A stretch of 64,000 bases of DNA from Aestuariibacter sp. (GTDB taxonomy: Bacteria > Pseudomonadota > Gammaproteobacteria > Enterobacterales > Alteromonadaceae), in NCBI GenBank assembly GCA_017794925.1, contig CP051238.1, forward strand, positions 4,513,021 through 4,577,020, in the 5' to 3' direction. The translations under genes and the position numbers were made by a program. The notes beneath the pieces were generated by a model. The model was not told the origin of the DNA, made no database searches, and was given only the letters and a program-made list of their open reading frames with translations. Each line of letters opens with the position of its first letter. Position 1 is the stretch's first letter. Positions 45,839 to 53,715 of the stretch are shown here, in pieces.

Positions 45839-46184
45839 GTATAAAACCCAAAGGCAACATCGGTGTGATGTTGTAAACACAGTTACTTAAAAGTATAAAA
45901 AACTACTGAGTAATAGCAAACTGACATGACAGAGAAACGCTAAATTAAACTTACTCTGTAATTCGGTGACATTTGATTTTCCATTACAATTCGTATTTTT
46001 CTAAGCAAGGTTGTGTCACCCTTGTTAAAAAAATTACTTAAAAATATTACAAAACAATGACTTAAGGATATTTTCAGCTGTTTTTTGCTTGTCAAAGACA
46101 ACACAAACACCCATTTTTTTAATATCCTTGTTGAATATCTAATCACCACAACATTTATTTCAGTGATGATGAGTATCGGGGTAT
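45839..46184. other. Non-coding upstream region of acnB
   Basis: This AT-rich stretch between ybaN and the HexR-like site has no plausible gene on either strand. It should hold the promoter of ybaN and part of the long acnB leader. No other clear signal was seen. Confidence 0.5.
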
Positions 46185-46199
46185 TGTAATTAAATTACA
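46185..46199 (+). promoter_or_regulatory. HexR-type operator before acnB
   Basis: TGTAATTAAATTACA is a perfect palindrome and identical to the core of the HexR consensus known from Shewanella and other gammaproteobacteria. It ends 64 bp before the acnB ATG. HexR links central carbon flux to KDPG levels, so control of aconitase is sensible. Confidence 0.8.
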
Positions 46200-46263
46200 T
46201 TGAGATTAAGGGCTGATTCTAATATCTTGTAATTTGATCAAGACCGACACAGAACGAGACCCC

Positions 46264-49071
46264 ATGAGCCACTATTCCGATTATTTGCAAGAAATTGAAG
46301 AGCGAAAGCTTGAAGGCTTGCACCCCAAACCTATCGATGGCAGTGAATTACTAGCTGAAATCATTGCACAAATCAAAGAAACAAACAACGAGCACCGCAA
46401 AGACTCGTTGCACTATCTTATTTATAACACGTTGCCGGGTACCACCAGTGCGGCCAGCGTGAAATCCCAGTTTTTGAAAGCAATCATTCTGGGCGAAGAA
46501 ACGGTTGAAGAAATCACGCCGGATTTTGCGTTTGAATTGCTGTCTCACATGAAAGGCGGTCCTTCTGTTGAAGTGTTACTGGATATCGCACTGGGTGACG
46601 ATGCCGAACTTGCCAAGCAAGCTGCCGACGTATTAAAAACACAGGTATTCCTGTACGAAGCAGACACAGATCGCATTGCATCAGCCTATAAAGAAAACAA
46701 TCCAATTGCGGTAGATCTGTTAGAAAGCTACGTAAAAGCGGAATTCTTTACCAAACTTCCCGACATTGAAGAAAAAATCGATGTAGTGACGTTCATTGCA
46801 GCCGAAGGTGATATCTCGACAGATTTGTTGTCACCAGGTAACCAGGCTCACTCTCGTTCTGACCGCGAACTGCACGGCAAATGCATGTGCTCACCTGCTG
46901 ATCAGGAAAAAATCGTTGAACTGCAACAGCAATTCCCTGGCAAAAAGGTCATGCTGATTGCAGAAAAAGGCACCATGGGCGTGGGTTCATCACGTATGTC
47001 CGGTGTTAACAACGTTGCACTGTGGGCGGGTAAGCAAGCCAGCCCTTACGTACCGTTTGTTAACATTGCACCAGTTGTTGCCGGTACCAACGGCATTTCT
47101 CCGATCTTCCTGACCACTGTTGGTGTAACCGGCGGTATCGGTTTGGACTTAAAGAACTGGGTGAAAAAGTTAGATGACAACGGTAAGCCTGTTCTGGACG
47201 CCAATGGCGATCCGGTATTAGAACAAGCTTACTCGGTAGAAACCGGCACCGTACTGACCATCAACACCAAAACCAAAAAGCTGTACAAAGGTGATGAAGA
47301 GCTGGCTGACGTATCGTCTGCATTTACGCCGCAAAAAGTGGAGTTTATGCGTGCCGGCGGTTCTTACGCCATTGTCTTCGGTAAGAAGCTACAAAACTTT
47401 GCTGCTGAGACCTTAGGGGTTGAAGCGCCAGAGGTATTTGCACCGTCTAAAGAAGTATCACATGAAGGTCAGGGCCTGACTGCCGTTGAAAAAATCTTCA
47501 ACAACAATGCAGTGGGCGTGCCTGAAGGTGTCGCGCTTCACGCTGGCTCAGACGTTCGCGTAAAAGTGAACATTGTGGGTTCTCAGGACACCACAGGTTT
47601 GATGACCTCTCAGGAACTTGAGTCTATGGCGGCAACGGTAATTTCTCCGGTACTGGATGGTGCGTACCAGTCAGGCTGTCATACCGCGTCGGTATGGGAC
47701 AAGAAAGCCCAGGCTAACATTCCAAAACTGATGAGCTTCATGAACCGTTTTGGTTTGATCACCGCACGCGATCCAAAGGGTGTTTATCACTCAATGACCG
47801 ACGTTATTCACAAAGTACTGAACGACATTACGGTTGATGAATGGGCCATTATTATTGGTGGTGACTCGCATACGCGTATGTCTAAAGGTGTAGCCTTCGG
47901 TGCCGACTCAGGAACCGTTGCACTTGCCCTGGCAACAGGCGAAGCAACCATGCCGATCCCGGAATCAGTAAAAGTAACCTTTAAAGGCGAAATGAAAGAT
48001 CACATGGATTTCCGCGACATAGTGCATGCAACCCAGGCACAGATGCTGAAGAAGTTCGGTGACAACGTCTTCCAGGGCCGCATTATCGAAGTACACATCG
48101 GTACTTTGGCTGCTGACCAGGCGTTTACCTTTACCGACTGGACTGCGGAAATGAAGGCCAAAGCGTCTATCTGTATTTCACAGCCAGAGACCCTGATTGA
48201 ATCACTGGAAATCGCTAAGAGCCGTATCCAGATCATGATCAACAAAGGCATGGAAAATGAAGCCGGTACACTGCAAGGTCTGATCGATAAAGCGAACCAG
48301 CGTATTGAAGACATCCGCGCCGGAACAGGCCGTCCGGTATTGATGCCTGACGACAACTGTAAGTACTTTGCAGAGCTGGTTGTTGACTTAGACGTGATCG
48401 ACGAGCCAATGATTGCCGATCCGGATGTGAACAACGAAGACGTGTCTAAGCGTTATACGCACGATGCGATCCGCGCTTTGACCCACTACGAAGGCACCAA
48501 AACTGTTGACCTGGGCTTCGTTGGTTCTTGTATGGTACACAAAGGCGACGTAAAAATTGTTGTTCAGATTTTGCGTAACCTGGAAGCGAAATACGGCAAG
48601 GTGGAATTTAAAGCACCGCTGGTATTGGCCGCGCCTACCTACAACATCATCGATGAGCTTAAGCAGGAAGGCGACTGGGAAATTCTGCAGAAGTACTCTG
48701 GATTTGAATTCAGCGATGACAATCCTAAGAGCGAAGCGCGTAAGCAATACGAGAACATTCTTTATCTGGAACGTCCAGGCTGTAACCTGTGTATGGGTAA
48801 CCAGGAAAAAGCAGAAAAAGGCGACACCGTATTCGCAACGTCAACGCGCTTGTTCCAAGGCCGTGTTGTAGAAGACAGAGACGGCAAAAAAGGTGAGTCT
48901 CTGCTGGCCTCTACCCCCGTAGTAGTACTGGCTGCCATTCTGGGCCGCACACCGACGTTGGAAGAGTACAAAGAAGCCGTTGTGGGTATTAAACTGACTC
49001 AGTTTGCACCACCTCGCGCTGAACTTAGCACAGCACCTTCAAGTGTCATTCCTGTGCGCTCTGTGGGCTAA
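46264..49071 (+). CDS. acnB: Aconitate hydratase B (bifunctional aconitase/2-methylisocitrate dehydratase), long type
   Basis: A 935-residue enzyme of the TCA and methylcitrate cycles. The HEAT-like N-terminal domain (about 1-160) is followed by the swivel domain and the catalytic domains. The [4Fe-4S] ligands lie in GFVGSCMVHKGD and RPGCNLCMGNQ. GGDSHTRMSKGVAFGADSG and VGSQDTTGLMTSQEL are active-site regions. It is about 70 residues longer than E. coli AcnB (865) and has distinct stretches that resemble the Bacteroidota-type protein, from memory. ATG 46264 matches the family start. It stands alone behind a HexR-type site. Confidence 0.95.
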   Translation: MSHYSDYLQEIEERKLEGLHPKPIDGSELLAEIIAQIKETNNEHRKDSLHYLIYNTLPGTTSAASVKSQFLKAIILGEETVEEITPDFAFELLSHMKGGPSVEVLLDIALGDDAELAKQAADVLKTQVFLYEADTDRIASAYKENNPIAVDLLESYVKAEFFTKLPDIEEKIDVVTFIAAEGDISTDLLSPGNQAHSRSDRELHGKCMCSPADQEKIVELQQQFPGKKVMLIAEKGTMGVGSSRMSGVNNVALWAGKQASPYVPFVNIAPVVAGTNGISPIFLTTVGVTGGIGLDLKNWVKKLDDNGKPVLDANGDPVLEQAYSVETGTVLTINTKTKKLYKGDEELADVSSAFTPQKVEFMRAGGSYAIVFGKKLQNFAAETLGVEAPEVFAPSKEVSHEGQGLTAVEKIFNNNAVGVPEGVALHAGSDVRVKVNIVGSQDTTGLMTSQELESMAATVISPVLDGAYQSGCHTASVWDKKAQANIPKLMSFMNRFGLITARDPKGVYHSMTDVIHKVLNDITVDEWAIIIGGDSHTRMSKGVAFGADSGTVALALATGEATMPIPESVKVTFKGEMKDHMDFRDIVHATQAQMLKKFGDNVFQGRIIEVHIGTLAADQAFTFTDWTAEMKAKASICISQPETLIESLEIAKSRIQIMINKGMENEAGTLQGLIDKANQRIEDIRAGTGRPVLMPDDNCKYFAELVVDLDVIDEPMIADPDVNNEDVSKRYTHDAIRALTHYEGTKTVDLGFVGSCMVHKGDVKIVVQILRNLEAKYGKVEFKAPLVLAAPTYNIIDELKQEGDWEILQKYSGFEFSDDNPKSEARKQYENILYLERPGCNLCMGNQEKAEKGDTVFATSTRLFQGRVVEDRDGKKGESLLASTPVVVLAAILGRTPTLEEYKEAVVGIKLTQFAPPRAELSTAPSSVIPVRSVG

Positions 49072-49108
49072 CCGAACGACATAGCTACAGTAAAGTAGAA
49101 TACGACAA

Positions 49109-49135
49109 GAGCCCCGTTTTTACGGGGCTTTTTTT
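49109..49135 (+). terminator. Intrinsic terminator of acnB
   Basis: The stem GCCCCGT with ACGGGGC encloses a TTTT loop and is followed by seven T. It lies 38 bp after the acnB stop codon. Confidence 0.92.
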
Positions 49136-49264
49136 ATGTCGTTGTCAATCCAACCACATCAGCAATAACGCTTTGAATCCGGGGCAATACGCTGACCCAA
49201 AGGCGTAAATACGATCGGTATTTCCGAGTCCGCTGTGCGTTGCCGGCAGTAAGGTGATACCTTT

Positions 49265-51244
49265 GTGATTCGCTACAATAAACCTGAACCTATCGCGACC
49301 AATATGCACAACCTGACAGACCAGCTTTACCAGCAATTCGGCTTTTCTCAATTCCGCGAGGGCCAGCAACAAGCCATTGAGCAGCTGCTTGGTGGTCACT
49401 CTACCCTGGCGGTATTTCCTACCGGCTCTGGTAAGTCACTGTGCTATCAATTTACCGCCACCCTGCTGCCCCACCTCACTCTGGTGATTTCTCCGCTGAT
49501 TGCCCTGATGCACGATCAGCTGGAATTTCTGCGCAGTAAAGGAATACCGGCCGCGAGCTTAGACTCAACTCTGAGTAGCGAAGAAGCCCGACAGGTGATG
49601 CAACAAGCACGAAACGGTGAGTTGAAGATCCTGATGATTTCCGTTGAGCGGTTTAAAAACGAACGGTTCCGCCGCTTTATTGAAGGCATACCGATCTCCA
49701 TGCTAGTGGTCGACGAAGCCCATTGTATTTCAGAATGGGGGCACAATTTCCGGCCGGATTATCTGAAGCTCCCGGAATACCAACAACAGCTTAATATTCC
49801 TCTGGTACTGCTGCTCACCGCGACTGCCATGCGACGGGTACAAAAAGACATGGCATTGAAATTCAACATTGCCTACCCGCACATCGTCCAAACCGGCTTT
49901 TATCGTTCCAACCTGGATTTAGACATCGTACCGGCCGACAGCAACAACAAACACGAGTCTCTGTTAACCGCGTTGAACAATGTGGAAGGCGCAGGCATTG
50001 TGTATGTAACGCAGCAAAAAACGGCAGACGACATCGCTACGTTTTTAACGCAGCGTGGTTTTAATGCCTGTGCATACCACGCCGGGCTGGGTAGCGACAA
50101 CCGCAGCACGATTCAATCGCGCTTTATGTCGGGCGAAACCACCATTATCGTTGCTACCATTGCCTTTGGTATGGGCATCGATAAAGCGGACATTCGTTTT
50201 GTGATCCATTTTGATTTGCCCAAATCCATTGAAAACTACAGCCAGGAAATCGGCCGTGCCGGCAGAGATGGCCTGCCCAGCCGCTGTATATTACTGGCAA
50301 GTCTGGATGGCTTGAATGTGCTGGAGAATTTTGTGCTTGGCGACACGCCGGAACCGCACGCCATTCAAACCCTGTTGGACAATATAGCGACTACGACCCA
50401 CAACAACCAGTGGGAAACCCAGTCTTATGGGCTTTCCCAGCTAACCAATATTCGCGCATTGCCACTTAAAACACTGCTGGTTCAACTCGAATTAACCGGT
50501 GCGATTCAGGCAAGATACAGCTACTACGAAGACATTAAAGTAAAATGGCAATCCAGCCCCGAAGACATTACCCAGACGCTGCCTGCTGAGCAGCAGCCTC
50601 TTTTTCAGGCTCTCGTACGGCATACCCAATTCAAAAAAGTCTGGGGCGAACCGGACTTTACCCAACTCCACCAGCAGGGGTTCAACAGAGACACGGTAAT
50701 GACATTGCTGAACCAGCTTGCCGATACCAATCAGGTCGTTGTAGAAGCCAAAAAACTGACCGACGTATACCACGTTGATACCGCTCAACTGACGCCTGAA
50801 TTAGCAACTAAACTGCAGCACTATTGCAGCGCCAACGAACAGTCGGAATTAGCACGTATAGCGACCATGTTGCGATTTTTTAACTTAGACCGCTGCTTAA
50901 ATCACAATCTTGCACTGTATTTCGGCGATCAGCACGCCCCGGAACAATGTGGGCATTGCTCGGTATGCCGGGGCCAGGTGTTGCAGTTAGAAAAAAGCGA
51001 GGATGACGTGAACCCGTCGTCACTGATTGAGGATTTGCAGGCTATTCATCACTGGCTGTCGAATCAGCCCTCGGACGCTACCATAACAGCCGCACTGATC
51101 GCGCGTTTTGCGGCAGGATTAACCCAACCGGTATTTACCAAACTAAAGGCCCGTAAGCACGCGCAGTTTGGTAAGTATGAAAATGTGTCTTACCACACGT
51201 TGGTTGAGGGCGCACAGCACGTGATGGATAATCAGCAGTGCTAG
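49265..51244 (+). CDS. RecQ-family ATP-dependent DNA helicase
   Basis: A 659-residue SF2 helicase. Motif I is FPTGSGKSLCYQ, motif II VVDEAHCISEWGHNFRPDY, motif III LLLTATA, and motif VI QEIGRAGRDGLPSRC. A C-terminal zinc-type cysteine set (CLNHNL, EQCGHCSVCRG) is present. There is no HRDC domain. It unwinds recombination or repair intermediates. GTG 49265 has an AAGGTG site 9 bp upstream; an internal ATG at 49304 is the other candidate. It may be a recQ paralogue rather than the main RecQ. Confidence 0.88.
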   Translation: MIRYNKPEPIATNMHNLTDQLYQQFGFSQFREGQQQAIEQLLGGHSTLAVFPTGSGKSLCYQFTATLLPHLTLVISPLIALMHDQLEFLRSKGIPAASLDSTLSSEEARQVMQQARNGELKILMISVERFKNERFRRFIEGIPISMLVVDEAHCISEWGHNFRPDYLKLPEYQQQLNIPLVLLLTATAMRRVQKDMALKFNIAYPHIVQTGFYRSNLDLDIVPADSNNKHESLLTALNNVEGAGIVYVTQQKTADDIATFLTQRGFNACAYHAGLGSDNRSTIQSRFMSGETTIIVATIAFGMGIDKADIRFVIHFDLPKSIENYSQEIGRAGRDGLPSRCILLASLDGLNVLENFVLGDTPEPHAIQTLLDNIATTTHNNQWETQSYGLSQLTNIRALPLKTLLVQLELTGAIQARYSYYEDIKVKWQSSPEDITQTLPAEQQPLFQALVRHTQFKKVWGEPDFTQLHQQGFNRDTVMTLLNQLADTNQVVVEAKKLTDVYHVDTAQLTPELATKLQHYCSANEQSELARIATMLRFFNLDRCLNHNLALYFGDQHAPEQCGHCSVCRGQVLQLEKSEDDVNPSSLIEDLQAIHHWLSNQPSDATITAALIARFAAGLTQPVFTKLKARKHAQFGKYENVSYHTLVEGAQHVMDNQQC

Positions 51245-51419
51245 TACTGACCCATACAAGATTTGACCGTTTCGAATTTTAAACTCAGCCCAAGCTGACA
51301 AGTACGCAATTGATTAATGGCCGAAAAGAGCGAATTGCGGACATTATTCTTGTTTCTCTAAATTCACAGATGACATGATGCACTGAATGATCTGACACCA
51401 TGGGAATATTTAACTAAGC

Positions 51420-51563
51420 ATGAAATGGCTGAAACCTCTAATTATGGATGTAACTAATTAGGGGAGGTTTACAATAATCTCAGGGATTAATGGTTTCAAA
51501 AATCCGTACTTTGGATACATTACCTTGGCAGCCACAATAGCTGGATTGGATTACGAAGAATGA
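51420..51563 (+). pseudogene. Short reading frame broken by an in-frame stop
   Basis: A 48-codon frame begins with ATG 51420, reads 13 residues, meets TAG at 51459-51461, then runs on 33 residues to a TGA at 51561-51563. The second part (about GINGFKNPYFGYITLAATI) is membrane-like. GGGGAGG at 51461-51467 sits 6 bp before an ATA, where an ATG might once have been. The final TGA overlaps the ATG of the next gene (ATGA), the mark of translational coupling. I therefore read it as a recently broken gene or a gene with a rare start. Confidence 0.35.
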
Positions 51564-52021
51564 GCAAGTTTGTGAAAATTGTTGTTTTATTTATTACCGC
51601 TTTGATGTCTATTTTTATTTCTCTGAATAAGGCTTTCGCTTGTGATGGAAATTCTCTTCAAATCGAGAACTTGGAATTATGTTTGCTTCCTAATACTGAA
51701 ATAAGATTAGATAGAACCGATACCGAAACAAAAGTATTTCTAATCAATCAAGAAAATGGTTCCTTGGTTATGTCAATTCAAGAGAAAGATAAACAGCAAG
51801 TAATTCCTAGATTCGACGTAGAATTAGGGAATGACATTAAATCCCAAATCCTGATACAGAATAAATTATGTATTTTCAGGGACTTAAAGGATGTGCCATT
51901 TCAAGGAAATGTTTCAATAGATGGGGTTGTTTTTACCTTTGATTACATTGTAAAAATTACGTTTTTGACCGAAAGTCCCTTATTCAAAGAATTCGAGAGA
52001 TTTTGCTCTACTGAGAAATAA
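51560..52021 (+). CDS. Hypothetical secreted protein in AT-rich patch
   Basis: A 153-residue protein with a Sec signal (about 1-28, ending AFA-CDG) and a beta-rich remainder (LQIENLELCLLPNTEIRLD, VSIDGVVFTFDYIVKITFL). It has four mature cysteines. No family is recognised. Base composition is visibly more AT-rich than the flanking recQ and DUF1707-type genes, and codons such as TTA, AGA and ATA are frequent, so it was probably acquired. Its start overlaps the broken frame upstream. An immunity-protein-like or surface role would be a guess. Confidence 0.6.
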   Translation: MSKFVKIVVLFITALMSIFISLNKAFACDGNSLQIENLELCLLPNTEIRLDRTDTETKVFLINQENGSLVMSIQEKDKQQVIPRFDVELGNDIKSQILIQNKLCIFRDLKDVPFQGNVSIDGVVFTFDYIVKITFLTESPLFKEFERFCSTEK

Positions 52022-52357
52022 TAGAACCAGTAACTCGGGACGGGCATACAGAATTGTCTATCTTGGCATAGCAGGAGGCAGCATTGGACAGGCACTCACG
52101 CATGCAACTGGGCCACCACTTTCTGACCAGATTTTAGCCAATCCCGATCGGAAAGACCCGCCAATTTAAGTTGGATCCGATGCTGGCTTCGTTTGGAATA
52201 GGTGCCGAAAGTGATTGGATTTTGCATCACAAAACGTAAGTGTTGAATCCCGCGTGTGTAAAAGTCCGCTACACGCACCAAAGCAGCCTTTGGCAATTGT
52301 AAAGCTCTAAGTCCGCTTTTGACCAATTGCCGAAGTGTGAGGACTCATCCGCCTCGC
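52022..52357. other. Gene-remnant stretch between two genes
   Basis: No intact gene is visible. On the plus strand a frame without a start stays open from inside the preceding gene to a TAA at 52167-52169 (containing VYLGIAGGSIGQALTHATG), which looks like the end of a lost membrane or glycine-rich protein. On the minus strand a 76-codon frame (52096-52326) overlaps it but lacks family features. Confidence 0.3.
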
Positions 52358-53032
52358 CTAATACCCACGTTTTCGGTTGTCTGGTTGTGAGGTTGTGCTA
52401 AACATCGATTTCATTTGGTTAGCAAACGCGACGAACTTTTCCTTCATTGTACGTTTGATATCGATATCCACACCGCCCATTAAAACAAATCCTTCAACCG
52501 TAATCGTGGGCGCCTGTCGATCGGCAATTGACGCCGTTTTGTTATCGACCCCGCCCATAATACAAAAAGTTTTGGTCACCACGTTCACATTCTCGGGTAC
52601 CTTAATATCCGTACCACCCATCACGCACAATACTTTTACGGTTACGTGCTGAGCGCGAAACTCGGCATCGGTAAAATCAAGATTGGTGCCGCCCATGAAG
52701 TCGATCACGCGGATTTCCCGTGGCACTGTCCAGCGACCGCCACGGTCGGAGCCGCCCATAATATTCACAATGGTATCGCGTTCAGGTACTTCGCCGGTTG
52801 CATAGTTCACACTGAATTTGTGTTCTTTTTCACGGCTGTAATCACCGTCTACCTGCAAGGTTAGATCCGCTGCCAGAGCGACAATTTCATGATGGTCATT
52901 ACTCGCCATGGCTTCGTCCAATCGTCGCTCAAAGGCTTCCACAGAAATCACACCGTGACTGTAGTGATAAATGAGTTTATCAATGACTTCTTCGCGTACC
53001 TGCTCAATGGGACGGTCTTCCAGCTTTACCAT
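52358..53032 (-). CDS. DUF1707-SHOCT-like / LiaF-like domain protein
   Basis: A 224-residue soluble protein from the ATG at 53032, preceded by AAGGAA. Residues 1-60 match DUF1707 (VIDKLIYHYSHGVISVEAFERRLDEAM). The rest is a beta-rich LiaF-C-like domain with five repeats of a hydrophobic-MGG-[S/T/V]-[D/N] motif (IMGGSD, FMGGTN, VMGGTD, IMGGVD, LMGGVD). An in-frame ATG at 53074 has a poorer ribosome binding site. In Gram-positives LiaF senses envelope stress; here the role is unknown. Confidence 0.75.
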   Translation of the reverse strand: MVKLEDRPIEQVREEVIDKLIYHYSHGVISVEAFERRLDEAMASNDHHEIVALAADLTLQVDGDYSREKEHKFSVNYATGEVPERDTIVNIMGGSDRGGRWTVPREIRVIDFMGGTNLDFTDAEFRAQHVTVKVLCVMGGTDIKVPENVNVVTKTFCIMGGVDNKTASIADRQAPTITVEGFVLMGGVDIDIKRTMKEKFVAFANQMKSMFSTTSQPDNRKRGY

Positions 53033-53159
53033 GACGGTTTCCTTGTTCTCGTTATGCGCGTTATTCACGCTCATCTAATAATGCTTCAATTAAAAGCAAA
53101 GTCCACACCAAAATAAAAGCACCTAAAAATCAATAAATTAGATTTTACACCCAAATACA

Positions 53160-53410
53160 AGCTTAGCGATTCTCGCCATTTATTAACCAATATCGCCGAT
53201 GTGCCGGATATACAGCCACCAGCTCTAACTATCTCTTATCAGGAAAAGACCACGCCGAAAACGGGAACTTTTCCGTGGATCAGATGATGCAACACTGTCA
53301 GCATAAAATTACTGTAATGCAGTGAAATAACCCTCGAACATTACACGTAGACTCCAGTGACGGGCTTCATCACCCAATCACCCTGGCCAGCCTTTCGGCT
53401 GGCTTTTTTT
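53160..53410 (+). ncRNA. Possible small RNA ending at an intrinsic terminator
   Basis: No reading frame of note occupies this stretch, yet it ends in a plus-strand terminator with no gene upstream on that strand. A stem CCACG/CGTGG around 53252-53277 encloses a loop with ACGGGAACTTTT. The 5' end is not defined by any clear promoter. This is a structural suspicion only. Confidence 0.25.
53386..53410 (+). terminator. Orphan intrinsic terminator
   Basis: The hairpin CCAGCC-TTTC-GGCTGG is followed by seven T. No plus-strand gene precedes it since 52021, so it ends either read-through transcription or an unannotated RNA. Confidence 0.75.
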
Positions 53411-53515
53411 ATTTGAAGTTCCAGTCGGGAATTTATGTGTTAACACCGGTCAAACGACTTTCTTGCACCAGCGACAAAAGCACTACTACTTTAGCACTAA
53501 GCGCTTAATAACTTG

Positions 53516-53532
53516 GTACTTTTCTAAAGTAC
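53516..53532. promoter_or_regulatory. Palindrome GTACTTT-TCT-AAAGTAC
   Basis: A perfect 7-bp inverted repeat with a 3-bp spacer lies 184 bp before the receptor gene start at 53716. The same AAAGTACTAC decamer occurs before the two-component operon at about 32030. Confidence 0.4.
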
Positions 53533-53543
53533 TACAAGGTAAA

Positions 53544-53562
53544 ACCGGGAACTTTTCCCGGT
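53544..53562. promoter_or_regulatory. Palindrome before the TonB receptor gene
   Basis: ACCGGGAACTTTTCCCGGT is a perfect inverted repeat with a 3-bp spacer. A related, weaker copy, ACGGGAACTTTTCCGT, lies at 53261-53276. It may be an operator or an RNA hairpin in the leader of the receptor gene. Confidence 0.4.
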
Positions 53563-53715
53563 GTTACAGGGAACAATTCCATAGGAGGAATGCCCGCAAA
53601 TTTTCATACTTAGCCTCATGTTAACCAGCCATTAACACGATGCGTACATCCAATGCAGCCACATACAATAACAGCAGATGTTGGAACGCACAGGGCACAC
53701 AATTGGACACACACC

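Noticed and set aside
46231..46242. TTGATCAA near the acnB start as an FNR site
   Set aside because: The two halves are not spaced by four bases, so it does not fit the FNR consensus.
52096..52326. A 76-codon minus-strand frame as a gene
   Set aside because: It has no recognised motif, no good start signal and lies in a stretch that looks like gene remnants on both strands.
53261..53276. GGAACTT resembling a sigma-E -35 element
   Set aside because: No matching -10 element lies at the required 15-17 bp, and the sequence is better explained by the palindrome.
53590..53613. A 7-codon leader-like frame (MPANFHT) after AGGAGG
   Set aside because: The AGGAGG touches the ATG, which is too close for normal initiation, and there is no attenuator-like hairpin tied to it.
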